A stretch of 62,361 nucleotides of DNA from Clostridiales bacterium. Its GTDB lineage: Bacteria; Bacillota; Clostridia; Lachnospirales; WQUN01. The notes below the pieces were generated by a model, which did not search any database, was not told the origin of the DNA, and worked only from the letters and a program-made list of their open reading frames with translations. Within the stretch, counting starts at the first letter, position 1; every line of letters begins with the position of its first letter. This document shows, piece by piece, positions 1-8,689 of the stretch. The translations under genes were made by a program, and so were the position numbers. The stretch is from NCBI GenBank assembly GCA_031270945.1, contig JAISWZ010000014.1, forward strand, positions 1 to 62,361, read 5' to 3'.

Positions 1-488
1 GCATACGCGCCTGAAACATCTCCGTTTCCATCCAGGATTTCATGCACCCCTCCGAGATAGAACTCCGGAGATCCCATCACTTCCAATCCAACGCACACAG
101 CCGCTTGCCTCAAGTGCTGGCTTGCACCAAATCCGCCTATCTTTCCAGGCGACGAGCTGGCTATAGCTCCAGGCTTTCCTTGCCAAGCGCCCTGCCCGTA
201 TGGCCTTGACGCAACATCTAGAGCGTTTTTCAGAACCGCTGGAATCGAGCGGTTGTACTCTGGGGTCACAAACAGCACCCCGTCAGAGCTTTTCACTTCT
301 TCCCTAAAATCCAGCCATTCCTGAGGCGGTTCAGCCTCCAGATCCTGATTGAATAGCGCAAGCCTTGAAATGTCGATCAGCTTCCCCTCAAAATCTTCAG
401 GAAGCTTCTTTGAAATCGCCAGCGCTATCTTCTTTGAAAAAGAGTCTTTTCTTAAGCTTCCGACCAGTATGCCTATGCTGTAGGACAT
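1..488 (-). CDS. NADPH-dependent FMN reductase family protein (3' end beyond window)
   Basis: Reading the minus strand from the ATG at 488 gives a flavodoxin-like protein beginning MSYSIGILVGSLRKDSFSKK. The GSLRKDS loop is the phosphate-binding loop of the NADPH-dependent FMN reductase (ChrR/YieF-like) family, and TPEYNRSIPAVLKNALD is the family's second signature. These cytosolic flavoproteins reduce flavin, quinones or metal oxyanions with NAD(P)H; the actual substrate cannot be read from sequence. The start is supported by a GGAGG-type site just upstream (493-500). It follows the HIT gene on the same strand, after a gap of about 70 bp, and may be co-transcribed. About 162 codons are visible; the C-terminus is cut by the window edge. 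Confidence 0.85.
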   Translation of the reverse strand, partial: MSYSIGILVGSLRKDSFSKKIALAISKKLPEDFEGKLIDISRLALFNQDLEAEPPQEWLDFREEVKSSDGVLFVTPEYNRSIPAVLKNALDVASRPYGQGAWQGKPGAIASSSPGKIGGFGASQHLRQAAVCVGLEVMGSPEFYLGGVHEILDGNGDVSGAY

Positions 489-557
489 CGTTAATCCTCC
501 GTTCGCTTTGAATTCTTAAGCTTTGCGTTCTCTAAATCTCCTCAGATCTTCAGCTTC

Positions 558-965
558 TTAGATCTTCAGCTTCTCAACCATCGCCTCAAACTCCTCTGGC
601 GCTGGATCTGTTCCCTTCCCGTGGATCACGAGATTGTCAGAATCGTACCTGGGTATCACGTGTATGTGGAAGTGCGGGATCTGCTGCCCCGCAGGCTCTC
701 CGTTGTTCTGAAGAATGTTCAGCCCGTCTATCGGAAGGGTCTGCTTAATCTTCGCGGCTACTCCAGACGCCGCAGCGAACGCCTTCGCAACAGCTGAAGG
801 GCTCAGATCGAAGAGCGTATCGTAGTGCTCCTTTGTCAAAACCAAGCACTCTCCCTGGTTTGTGGGAAACCGGTCTAGAATGACAAGCACGTCATCGTTT
901 TCGTAGATCTTGTATGACGGAATGTCGCCTGAGATTATCTTGCAGAAAATGCAGTCTTCTTTCAT
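558..965 (-). CDS. HIT family (histidine triad) hydrolase
   Basis: 135-residue protein starting MKEDCIFCKIISGDIPS. The CxxC near the N-terminus and the HFHIHVIP triad near residue 100 are the hallmarks of the Hint/HinT branch of the histidine triad superfamily. These enzymes hydrolyse nucleoside phosphoramidates or acyl-adenylates using the middle histidine. The start at 965 is chosen because GGAGGA lies 5 nt upstream and homology begins at MKEDCIFCK. An upstream in-frame extension would be arginine-rich translation of a GC-rich hairpin. It lies downstream of pepF on the same strand. Confident for family; physiological substrate unknown. Confidence 0.93.
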   Translation of the reverse strand: MKEDCIFCKIISGDIPSYKIYENDDVLVILDRFPTNQGECLVLTKEHYDTLFDLSPSAVAKAFAAASGVAAKIKQTLPIDGLNILQNNGEPAGQQIPHFHIHVIPRYDSDNLVIHGKGTDPAPEEFEAMVEKLKI

Positions 966-979
966 CTTAATCCTCCTTC

Positions 980-1000
980 GGCGGGGGCGCCGCCCCCGCC
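980..1000. repeat. GC-rich intergenic hairpin
   Basis: Near-perfect palindrome GGCGGGGGCG-C-CGCCCCCGCC immediately upstream of the HIT gene ribosome-binding site, between pepF and the HIT gene. There is no T-tract, so it is not a standard terminator. It could be a processing or attenuation hairpin, and is one of several such GC-rich intergenic hairpins in the window. Confidence 0.6.
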
Positions 1001-1131
1001 GGATCATTATATGCAAAAATAGGTGAATGCTCAGCATTTCCCAAATGTTATATCTGCGCTTCTTATTAGATCAAGCCCCGCGCTTCTTATTAGATAAAAC
1101 CCCGCACTTCTGCCTTGGTCTTTCTCTCGCC

Positions 1132-2949
1132 CTACTTCGAAAGCTCCTTCTCCAAAGCCTCCATCTCATCCACCAGCTGAGCGAACAGCTGCATTCCTTC
1201 CCTCACTGGCGCGGGAGTAGACATGTCCACTCCCGCTTCTTTGAGAGTGTCCACCGGATACTTGCTGGATCCGCTCTTGAGGAAGCCTTTGTATTGCTCA
1301 ACAGCCTCAGGCCCGCCTTCAAGTATCCTCTTTGAGAAAGCGACAGCGGCAGAGAAGCCTGTTGCGTACTTGTATACGTAAAACGCGTTGTAGAAGTGCG
1401 GCACCCTTGACCATTCATATGCGATCTGGTCGTCTGACACAACATCCTCGCCGTAATAAGCCTTGTTGAGCTCCAGGTAAAGCGCGTTCAAGGACTCGCT
1501 TGTCAAAGCCTCCGATGCCTCCGCCAGCTCATGGGTTCTCTTTTCGAATTCCGCGAACATAGTCTGCCTGAACACTGTTGTTCTGAACTGCTCCAAGAAG
1601 AAGTTGACAAGGTAAGCCTTCTTCCTGGGATCCGTCTCTGTCCTGCGAAGGTGATCGAGAAGAAGCGACTCGTTTACTGTAGACGCCACCTCAGCCAGGA
1701 ATATCGGGTAGTCAGCGTAAGCGTAAGGCTGGTTTCCCCAAGTGTGCCAGCTATGCATGGCATGCCCCATTTCATGGGCCAGGGTAAACATGTCATCGAT
1801 CTTGCCGTCATAGTTCAAGAGGACAAACGGATGGCATCCGAATGCTCCCCAAGCAAAGGCGCCGCTTCTCTTACCCTTGTTCTCCAAAACGTCAACCCAT
1901 CCGCCAGCAAGGCCTTCCCTGGCGGCCTCTACATACTCCGCGCCTAGCGGCTTGAGCGACTCAAGCACTGTCTCCTTTGCCTTTTCGTAAGTCATCTCCG
2001 TGTCTACGTCAGGAACGATAGGCGTAAACAAGTCATACATGTGAAGCTCGTCCACTCCAAGAACCTTCTTGCGAAGCTTCATGTACCTGTGCATGTGCGG
2101 AAGCGCTTCCCTTATGGCTTGAACCAGGCTTTCGTATACCCCTGGCTGGATGTTGTCAGAGTCCAGCGACGCCTCAAGGCTTGAGCTGTACTTTCTCTGG
2201 GAAGAGAAAAACAGGTCTGCCTTGACTGAAGAGCCGTAGCATGTCGCCAAGGTGTTCTTGTGGGCCAAAAACGGCTCGTAGTATGACTCAAACACTGACT
2301 TTCTCAGTGCCCTGTCTGTAGACTCCATAAGCCCGCCGTACTTGCCGTGGGAAACCTCAACCTCTTTGCCGTCAGAGCCTTTCGCTGGCCTGAACGTAAG
2401 ATCAGCGTCATTTAGCATGGAGAAAATGTTGTCTCCAGCATCCCCTATCTCCTTTGCCTCAGCCAGCACCTTTTCTATCTCAGGCGCAAGCACGTGTTCC
2501 TGAAGCCTGAACAAGGAGTCAAACATGTGCTCGTAAAGCGCCAGCTTCGGCTCTTCCGCAATGAACTCCTTGATCTTCTCCTGCCCGATGGATATCAAAA
2601 GGGGATTCACAAAGGAAACCGCCCCCATCTCCTTGGTTCCCATCCTGTCCGCCAGATCCGCCATGCCCTGCGCCACAGCGTCCAGAGCGTTTTCGTTCTT
2701 CTTAAGCTGGCCGTAAACGTACAGCGTCTCAGCCTTTTGCATCATGGATTCCATCGCCTCGAAAAGGCCGTACAGATCCTTCCCTGACTCAATGGGCTTC
2801 CCAGCCCTCAACCCGAATTCCTCGGTCTCCTTCATGACCTCGCTAACTCCGGTTTTCCAGGCTTCATCGCTTTCCACCAGATCGCTTAGCCGCCATTTCA
2901 TCTCGTCCGGAACTTCGCTTCTCAACGGTGCCGCTTTCTCTTTTTCCAT
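1132..2949 (-). CDS. pepF: Oligoendopeptidase F (M3 family metallopeptidase)
   Basis: 605 residues, the usual length for PepF of Bacillota. The zinc site is visible as HEMGHAMHS (HExxH) at about residue 390, followed by the conserved downstream glutamate region ASTVNESLLLDHL; the N-terminal half is the helical oligopeptidase_F domain. The enzyme is cytosolic and trims short peptides (roughly 7-17 residues in characterised members) for peptide recycling. A GGAGGA site sits 4 nt before the ATG. It is the first gene of a minus-strand run with the HIT protein and the flavin reductase. An inverted repeat around a TATAAA-rich loop lies upstream (2968-3030). Confidence 0.95.
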   Translation of the reverse strand: MEKEKAAPLRSEVPDEMKWRLSDLVESDEAWKTGVSEVMKETEEFGLRAGKPIESGKDLYGLFEAMESMMQKAETLYVYGQLKKNENALDAVAQGMADLADRMGTKEMGAVSFVNPLLISIGQEKIKEFIAEEPKLALYEHMFDSLFRLQEHVLAPEIEKVLAEAKEIGDAGDNIFSMLNDADLTFRPAKGSDGKEVEVSHGKYGGLMESTDRALRKSVFESYYEPFLAHKNTLATCYGSSVKADLFFSSQRKYSSSLEASLDSDNIQPGVYESLVQAIREALPHMHRYMKLRKKVLGVDELHMYDLFTPIVPDVDTEMTYEKAKETVLESLKPLGAEYVEAAREGLAGGWVDVLENKGKRSGAFAWGAFGCHPFVLLNYDGKIDDMFTLAHEMGHAMHSWHTWGNQPYAYADYPIFLAEVASTVNESLLLDHLRRTETDPRKKAYLVNFFLEQFRTTVFRQTMFAEFEKRTHELAEASEALTSESLNALYLELNKAYYGEDVVSDDQIAYEWSRVPHFYNAFYVYKYATGFSAAVAFSKRILEGGPEAVEQYKGFLKSGSSKYPVDTLKEAGVDMSTPAPVREGMQLFAQLVDEMEALEKELSK

Positions 2950-2967
2950 ACAGTCCTCCTATGACTT

Positions 2968-3030
2968 GCCGCGCTTGATTTGCATTTCCCGAACTTTTAT
3001 ATATTTTATAGAAAGTTCGGCTGGCGCGGC
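2968..3030 (-). promoter_or_regulatory. Nested inverted repeats upstream of pepF
   Basis: Inner arms CCGAACTTT (2989-2997) and AAAGTTCGG (3012-3020) enclose an AT-rich loop that reads TATAAAATATATA on the minus strand. Outer arms GCCGCGC (2968-2974) and GCGCGGC (3024-3030) flank it. The position 20-80 nt before pepF suggests a promoter/operator or 5' leader hairpin. No well-spaced -35 box was found, so the role is inferred. Confidence 0.4.
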
Positions 3031-3150
3031 ATAGTATGCAAGTATGGGGCAAGCCTTTCTTGCTCCGTAATGCTCATATAGCTTTCCCAAGTTTCAAAGG
3101 TTTTTGCGTTTTGCATCAAGCCAAATCCCAGCCCAATCTCCCAAAACCCG

Positions 3151-3209
3151 CCTAGGGCAGGTTCTGCCCTAGGCAGTTGCCTGCAAGCGAAAGCTTGCAG
3201 GCAACTGCC
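3151..3209. repeat. Double hairpin, second with 17-bp perfect stem and GAAA loop
   Basis: First hairpin: CCTAGGGCAG-gtt-CTGCCCTAGG (3151-3173). Second hairpin: GGCAGTTGCCTGCAAGC (3172-3188), loop GAAA (3189-3192), and the exact complement at 3193-3209. The two share the GG at 3172-3173, so they could be alternative or coaxially stacked. No T-run follows in either direction. Confidence 0.7.
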
Positions 3210-3575
3210 AAATCTCTAAGCTCTAAGCTTGGATTAACGCACAGCACTTCTTGAGCCTATGAATAATTCTTGGAATAATTAGAGTAAAGTCCTTTCCCTC
3301 TGTCTAAAGTGATCTCATTAGTGGGAACAATTATAACTGGCGGCTTGCCCAAATTTCCTTGATTGGCGCCTAAGCCAGTCCAGCTTGAGAGCTTTCCGCC
3401 AAGTGCGCCCCAAAACCCCCAGGAATCTGGATATGATTTGCGAATTTTCGGCATTTGCGGCTCATTCTTGGGCTTTGTCCTTTACAATAGGCCCTTGCAA
3501 GGATTATAATACAAGAGAAGGCCGTCAAGCAACGGCTTGTGATCGCAAGTGGCATCGCGGCATAACTCTCTGCAA

Positions 3576-3597
3576 GAGCGAAAGGCTCTTTTCGCTC
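3576..3597. repeat. Small dispersed palindrome, GAGCGAAA family
   Basis: GAGCGAAA (3576-3583) pairs with TTTCGCTC (3590-3597), followed by ACTGTTGCAC. Related copies are at about 7900-7932, 23173-23212 and 51091-51118; each ends with a CACT/CGCTGG…ATAA-like tail. Function unknown. Confidence 0.45.
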
Positions 3598-3726
3598 ACT
3601 GTTGCACCTTTGGCTTAGAGCTATCCCAAATCTCTTTTTAGCGCCAGTTTAAGTTTGGATAGCTGTCACTCACCAAAAGCCGGCTCAATCATTAACAGTA
3701 TAACACAAAACCAGGAGGCTGGAAAT

Positions 3727-5172
3727 ATGAAGGAACCTTTGAAAATCCTGCTCGTCGCGTCAGAGGTTACGCCGTACGCGAAAAGCGGGGGCCTTGGGGA
3801 CGTAGCCGGCTCTTTGCCGCAAGCCCTAAAATCGCTAGGGGCAGATGTTAGGGTTGTGTTTCCGAAATACAAGACCGCAGACGAGTCTTCAATGAAGAAC
3901 CTGCGATACGTGGACAGCTTCACCGTCAACCTGTCCTGGCGCAGGCAAAGCGCGTCTATCTTCCAGTTTGACGGGGACGGAGACGTTCCCATGTACACTA
4001 TCCAAAACGACTACTACTTCAACAGGGACGGTTTCTACGGATACGGGGATGATTTCGAACGGTTCGCCTTCTTCTCGAAAGCTGCCGTTGAATTTTTAGC
4101 CAAGGTTGATTTCAAGCCAGACGTCCTGCATTTCAATGACTGGCAAACCGGGCTTGGCTGCGTGTACCTGTCGGAGATTTACAAAGGATTCCTTTTCTTT
4201 GAGAACATGAAATCCCTTTTCACAATCCACAACCTTCAGTACCAGGGAGTGTTCGGCAGGGACGCGCTCTGGGCTGCGGGGCTTGATGACACCTACTTCA
4301 CAAATGGCGCCCTTGAGTTTTACTCCAATGTCAGCTTCATGAAAGCTGGGCTTGTCTTTTCTGACGCTGTAAGCACCGTCAGCGAAACCTACGCGAAGGA
4401 GATCCAAACCTCGCAGTACGGGTATGGCATGGATGGACTCCTTAGATCCAGAAGCGACAAGCTCTTTGGCATTGTAAACGGGGTTGACGCAAAGGTAACT
4501 ACAGAGAACAACACGCATCTCTACAAAAACTACTCCATTGACGATCTGGACAGCAAAAAGTACAACAAGAGAAAGCTCCAGGAACACCTAGGCCTTCCTG
4601 TAACGGACGCTCCAATGATAGCCATCATCTCCCGCCTTGTTGACCAGAAGGGCCTGGATCTCGTGGCTGTCGCCATTGACGACCTCATGAGCCGCGATCT
4701 CCAGCTGGTAGTCCTAGGCACCGGAGACGGAAGGTACGAGCACCTGTTCAAGGACTGGGCCGCAAGGCACCCTCAGAAGCTTAGCGCCAACATTCTCTTT
4801 GACAACGATCTGGCTCAAAAGATATACGCTGGCGCCGACATGTTCCTCATGCCATCCCTCTTCGAGCCCTGCGGGCTAGGCCAGATCTTCGCAATGAAAT
4901 GCGGCACCGCTCCAATAGTCAGAAAGACTGGCGGCCTGGCTGACACTGTCACTCACTACAATGAGTCAACAGGCCTTGGAACAGGCTTCATTTTCGATGA
5001 CTACGTAGCCAGCGGAATGATGTGGGCCGTGAAAGAGGCCATAAAGATATACAACAAGCCCAAGGCTTGGAAAAAGCTAGTGCACAACGCCATGACAGAG
5101 GACTTTTCCTGGGGCAAGTCGGCTGAGAAGTACATTGAGCTGTATGAGTCGCTCCGGGACGAGACAGTTTAG
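3727..5172 (+). CDS. glgA: Glycogen synthase (ADP-glucose type, GT5)
   Basis: 481 residues from the ATG at 3727, where AGGAGG (3713-3718) lies 8 nt upstream and the sequence begins MKEPLKILLVASEVTPYAKS. The N-terminal KSGGLGDVAGSLP motif is the KxGGL ADP-glucose-binding signature of GlgA. The C-terminal half has the GT-B acceptor/donor motif PSLFEPCGLGQIFAMKCG followed by VRKTGGLADTV. The enzyme transfers glucose from ADP-glucose to the growing alpha-1,4-glucan in the cytosol. No other glg genes adjoin it, so the locus is stand-alone. A GC-rich hairpin at 5290-5315 follows. Confidence 0.96.
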   Translation: MKEPLKILLVASEVTPYAKSGGLGDVAGSLPQALKSLGADVRVVFPKYKTADESSMKNLRYVDSFTVNLSWRRQSASIFQFDGDGDVPMYTIQNDYYFNRDGFYGYGDDFERFAFFSKAAVEFLAKVDFKPDVLHFNDWQTGLGCVYLSEIYKGFLFFENMKSLFTIHNLQYQGVFGRDALWAAGLDDTYFTNGALEFYSNVSFMKAGLVFSDAVSTVSETYAKEIQTSQYGYGMDGLLRSRSDKLFGIVNGVDAKVTTENNTHLYKNYSIDDLDSKKYNKRKLQEHLGLPVTDAPMIAIISRLVDQKGLDLVAVAIDDLMSRDLQLVVLGTGDGRYEHLFKDWAARHPQKLSANILFDNDLAQKIYAGADMFLMPSLFEPCGLGQIFAMKCGTAPIVRKTGGLADTVTHYNESTGLGTGFIFDDYVASGMMWAVKEAIKIYNKPKAWKKLVHNAMTEDFSWGKSAEKYIELYESLRDETV

Positions 5173-5289
5173 GCAAGACTATTAGAGGCCTTAATCGTTA
5201 AATGTGATATAAGACACTCGCGCGAAAACACAAGAGCTATACAATCATGTTTGCTCACAAAGCCAGCACAGAAATTCTTAGGAACGATT

Positions 5290-5315
5290 CTAGGGGGCGC
5301 GCCAGCGCCCCCTAG
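5290..5315. repeat. GC-rich hairpin downstream of glgA
   Basis: CTAGGGGGCG (5290-5299), loop CGCCAG, CGCCCCCTAG (5306-5315). It lies 118 nt after the glgA stop with no U-tract, so it may be an mRNA 3'-end stabiliser or a weak terminator. Confidence 0.5.
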
Positions 5316-5408
5316 AAGAGCGCCTAGGATCTCTTTGCCCTGCCTCTTTCAAGAATTATCCCCTATCCCAGCGCATATGCTTTACTAGTGCAATAGGGGG
5401 AGGTTCCG

Positions 5409-6452
5409 ATGAAGAAGGCAGGAGTATGGAAAATCGCTGGCGTTTACGCCTCGGTTATAATAGGTGCCGGATTCGCGTCTGGCCAGGAGCTTTTGAAGTT
5501 TTTCGCCAACTACGGGCCTTGGGGGTCAGTTGGCATAGTGGTTTCAGGCACAATTTTCGCTTTTGCCGGTTGGGCCATCATGGACATTTGCCATAAGAAG
5601 GGAATAGGCTACAAGGAGCTAATAGACTTTAGCATGGGAAAGCGGCTTGGAGCGGTGGTCGAGATAGCTTCGGCCTTTTTCATGTATGTGCTGTACGCCA
5701 CAATGATGGCTGGAGTAGGTGCCACTTTGAACCAAGCGCACGAGATTCCGTTTTCCATCGGAGTGGTATGCGCCGCTGGAGTGACATTTATCGCTATGAT
5801 GTTTGACCTGGACGGCCTGGTTGCGATAAACAGCCTGCTTGCGCCTGTCCTTGTTGTTGGCGGGCTTTTGGTCGGCCTATTCGCGTTCTTGAACAGGACT
5901 ACTCCGACGTCGGCCTTTGGCCAAGACCACGCATGGATAGCGTCAGCGGTCATATACGCTTCCTACAACATGGTAACATCAGTTCCTGTGCTTGCGGCTT
6001 TGGGAAAAAATATTCCGTCATCCAAGGCCGCCAGGGGCGGCGCTTTGCTTGGCGGAGGCCTTATGACTGTTTTGGGGCTGTTCATGATATACCCGATCTA
6101 TGTCTACTACTTTCAGGCTACTCAGGCAGAGGTGCCTTTGCTTGCCATAGCTTCAAACTTCAGCTGGATCTTTGAGCAGTTTTACCTGGTCATACTGCTT
6201 TGCGCCATATTCACTACAGCCATATCAAACGGGTTCGGGATAGTCTCATGGGCCACTGACAGCCTGGGGGTAAGCCCAGTGCTGGCCAAGGCTGTTTTGT
6301 CAATCAGCTCATGCCTATTCGCCCACATCGGGTTTTCAATGTTTGTCTCCAATGTGTACCCGCTGTTTAGCGCCATTGGAATGCTGGAGCTTTCGGCCAT
6401 TTTTGCCGCTTGGAAACGGGTCTCAAGAAAAGCCGCGCCGCAGGGCGCATAA
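5409..6452 (+). CDS. YkvI-like integral membrane transporter
   Basis: 347 residues starting MKKAGVWKIAGVYASVIIGAGFASGQE. The first helix carries the small-residue GAGFASGQE stretch typical of YkvI-type proteins, remote relatives of the LeuT/APC-fold transporters, where it forms the unwound substrate-binding helix. About ten hydrophobic segments are visible, e.g. around residues 43-65, 85-105, 115-135, 180-200, 215-240 and 255-275. Substrate is unknown; amino acids or amines would be a guess. A GGGGGAGG site precedes the ATG. It stands alone between hairpins. Confidence 0.8.
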   Translation: MKKAGVWKIAGVYASVIIGAGFASGQELLKFFANYGPWGSVGIVVSGTIFAFAGWAIMDICHKKGIGYKELIDFSMGKRLGAVVEIASAFFMYVLYATMMAGVGATLNQAHEIPFSIGVVCAAGVTFIAMMFDLDGLVAINSLLAPVLVVGGLLVGLFAFLNRTTPTSAFGQDHAWIASAVIYASYNMVTSVPVLAALGKNIPSSKAARGGALLGGGLMTVLGLFMIYPIYVYYFQATQAEVPLLAIASNFSWIFEQFYLVILLCAIFTTAISNGFGIVSWATDSLGVSPVLAKAVLSISSCLFAHIGFSMFVSNVYPLFSAIGMLELSAIFAAWKRVSRKAAPQGA

Positions 6453-6640
6453 TAAAGCCGCGCCGCAGTCGCATTAATTTCCGCCAAATTCCGCCTCGCG
6501 CTCGAAAAGCGCGGGTTCTATGGTTGGACAAGCGCCGCCAAAAAGCCTATAATTGAACTGGCAAAAGCTCTGCGCGCCTAAAAAGCATCGGGGCGCAAGT
6601 CAGTATAAAAGAGCGAAATTTCTTGCCAGGAGGCGGTTGG

Positions 6641-7810
6641 ATGAAGGCTTTGAGGCGCAAATTGGCGCGATACAGAAGACTGGCCATGATATTGCTGGGC
6701 GCGTTGGCCTTGGGCCTTGCTGTCGCGGCGGCATCGCAAGGCGCCCCGGCGGAGGCTTTCTCAATGGAAGAAGAGCCGCCAGCCCCCATAGCCCAATACG
6801 CCAGCGGAACACTCGCAGGCGTCTTCTCCTGCGACTCGGATCGCTTTTTCCTGGCCCAGAAAACCGGAGTCAAGCTTTTGGACGCCAAGGGCAAGCTTTT
6901 GTGGGAAGAAAGCTTCTCCATGTCCAAACCGGTTGCCAAGCTCTCAGGGATGGTGCTGGCAGTAGCCGAGGAAAACGGAAAGCAGGCGGCGGTGCTTGGG
7001 GAAAGCGGGCTGATGTACCACGCAAAGCTGTCTTTTCCCTTGATCTCCTTTAGCGTGAACAAAGGGGGATGCTTGACAGCCATTGAGCAGGACAAGGACA
7101 GGTACATGATAGAGCTGTTTGGTCCTACGGGAAGCAGGCTTTGGTACTACTCCTTCGGGGAGGAAAACGTGTTTCCGTCCAGCGCGGACGCCACAGATAA
7201 CGGAAAGATGGTGGCCATAAGCTTTTTGGACGCAAGCAGCAGAACCCAAGGGATCTCGTCTTTGATAACCTTCATGAGAACAGAGGCTTCAGAAGCCAGA
7301 AAGTCAACCGACGGCATATTCGCGAGCGTAGAAGCGGCGGATCAGCTGGTCGCGTCTATCACTTTCATGGGGGACAAGCTTCTGGCTATCTCGGACAAAG
7401 AGGCCGCTTGCTACATACCGTCAGCATCCAGCGCAAAAAAGGCTTGGACTGTTCCCTTCGTGAACATGGCTGACAGGTTTTGCGCCTACAACGGCGAAAC
7501 ATTCGCGATAGCTTTCGGTGACCCCATGCTTAACACCGATGGCGCAAGGGAAGAGAGCTATGTGTCGTTCTACAACATGGCCGGCAGGAAGCTGGGAGAG
7601 CAAGCCTTAGATGGCAAAGCGCAGTCCCTTTCCATGAGCTGGGGGGCCGCTGTGATCGGAACCGGGGGCGCCTACTGGGCGATCTCTGAAACCGGCAAGG
7701 TTCTCTGGAAGCAGTCGGCTGTTTTGGACACAAGCTCGGCAGCTTTGGCCGGCAATTCCAAAACTCTTGCGTTGGCGCAATCCGGCGGGGTCACGGTTAT
7801 ACTTAAATAG
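6641..7810 (+). CDS. DUF5711 family protein, membrane-anchored beta-propeller-like
   Basis: 389 residues from the ATG at 6641 (AGGAGG about 8 nt upstream). A basic N-terminus and one hydrophobic segment (about residues 13-33) anchor it with the bulk outside. The exported part shows repeated short strands of the kind GxVLWKQ / GSRLWYYSFGEE / GKLLWEESFS, which recalls PQQ-type beta-propeller blades and matches the general look of DUF5711 proteins. No catalytic motif is visible. It is followed by cvpA and the GT2/GT-C pair on the same strand, so it may belong to an envelope-related group. Assignment to DUF5711 is by recall of family features. Confidence 0.65.
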   Translation: MKALRRKLARYRRLAMILLGALALGLAVAAASQGAPAEAFSMEEEPPAPIAQYASGTLAGVFSCDSDRFFLAQKTGVKLLDAKGKLLWEESFSMSKPVAKLSGMVLAVAEENGKQAAVLGESGLMYHAKLSFPLISFSVNKGGCLTAIEQDKDRYMIELFGPTGSRLWYYSFGEENVFPSSADATDNGKMVAISFLDASSRTQGISSLITFMRTEASEARKSTDGIFASVEAADQLVASITFMGDKLLAISDKEAACYIPSASSAKKAWTVPFVNMADRFCAYNGETFAIAFGDPMLNTDGAREESYVSFYNMAGRKLGEQALDGKAQSLSMSWGAAVIGTGGAYWAISETGKVLWKQSAVLDTSSAALAGNSKTLALAQSGGVTVILK

Positions 7811-7814
7811 AATC

Positions 7815-7850
7815 ATGTCCCAGGTCTTAAAATCTGGGATATGCTCTTTT
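7815..7850 (+). terminator. Terminator-like hairpin after the DUF5711 gene
   Basis: TCCCAG…CTGGGA palindrome beginning 7 nt after the stop codon, followed by a CTCTTTTT tract. The right half also resembles the GGGATATGC end of the dispersed palindromes, so a repeat may serve as terminator here. Confidence 0.5.
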
Positions 7851-7947
7851 TATCGCGGGCGGAATCATAAGGCTTTCGCTCGCGATCATCCACTCATATG
7901 AGAGAAAAGCAAAGCTCTTTTCACTCACTAGTATAACTGGAGGCAAT

Positions 7948-8637
7948 ATGAACGCGTATGACCTCATTGTCCTGGCACTCCTTTTCCTAGGCGCCCTTGC
8001 GGGCTGCGCCACCGGCCTTATGAGATCGGTTTTCAACTTGTGCTCATGGGGCTTCTCCCTAGCCATCTCATACGCGCTTCACCCGCCGTTCTCCAAGTTC
8101 TTGAGAACCGTCGGGCTTGCGGCAATGATACAGGAAAAGCTGTCAGACGTCATCGACCTTGGCTTCATCACAGAAAACGCCAGCCACGCAGCCCAGATGG
8201 AAATGCTGGACAAGTTTCCTCAATCAGAGTTCATTCTAAGGCAGCTGCAAGCCAACAACAACCCAGTGGCTTACCTGGTTTTTGGCGCCGCCACAATCAA
8301 GGAGTACATCGTGGGCTTTTTCGCCAACATGATAGTAAACCTGATTGCGATACTTATCATATGGATATTGGCCAGGACATTCTTGAAGCTTGTGTCAACC
8401 GCCATCGGATTGGTAGAAAAGCTGCCTGTTGTCAGGGCATTCAACCGCGCCGGAGGCGCCATATTCGGCTTTGTCAGCATGGTCATCCTGATCTGGGCCG
8501 CCATGTGCGTTTTGAACTTCTTTTTTCTTTTTCCCAAGTACGACTACCTGTTCAAGGGGATAAGCGAAGGCCCAGTATCCTCCTTCTTTTACAAGCTCAA
8601 TCCGCTCTTTGGGCTTTTGAGCGCGGTATTGCCGTAA
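7948..8637 (+). CDS. CvpA family membrane protein
   Basis: 229 residues beginning MNAYDLIVLALLFLGALAGC. The first 35 residues with the GALAGCATGLMRSVFNLCSW stretch match the CvpA/colicin V production family (helix-glycine-rich turn-helix). Further membrane helices are near residues 115-140 and 165-200. Members are inner-membrane proteins of uncertain mechanism, linked to envelope integrity and stress tolerance. TGGAGG lies 6 nt before the ATG. It is followed after a GC-rich hairpin by the GT2 gene. Confidence 0.75.
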   Translation: MNAYDLIVLALLFLGALAGCATGLMRSVFNLCSWGFSLAISYALHPPFSKFLRTVGLAAMIQEKLSDVIDLGFITENASHAAQMEMLDKFPQSEFILRQLQANNNPVAYLVFGAATIKEYIVGFFANMIVNLIAILIIWILARTFLKLVSTAIGLVEKLPVVRAFNRAGGAIFGFVSMVILIWAAMCVLNFFFLFPKYDYLFKGISEGPVSSFFYKLNPLFGLLSAVLP

Positions 8638-8641
8638 ACCC

Positions 8642-8662
8642 GGCCAGGCGCTGCGCCTGGCC
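8642..8662. repeat. GC-rich hairpin between cvpA and the GT2 gene
   Basis: GGCCAGGCG (8642-8650), loop CTG, CGCCTGGCC (8654-8662): a perfect hairpin 4 nt after the cvpA stop. No U-tract. Confidence 0.6.
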
Positions 8663-8689
8663 AATCTGGCGCACGAAAGGATGAAACGT

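Larger units (their letters stand above)
3031..3726. other. Gene-free interval between pepF and glgA
   Basis: No open frame here has a credible ribosome-binding site or family resemblance. It contains the double hairpin at 3151-3209 and a GAGCGAAA palindrome at 3576-3597, and may hold divergent regulatory sequence for pepF and glgA. Nothing else recognised. Confidence 0.6.
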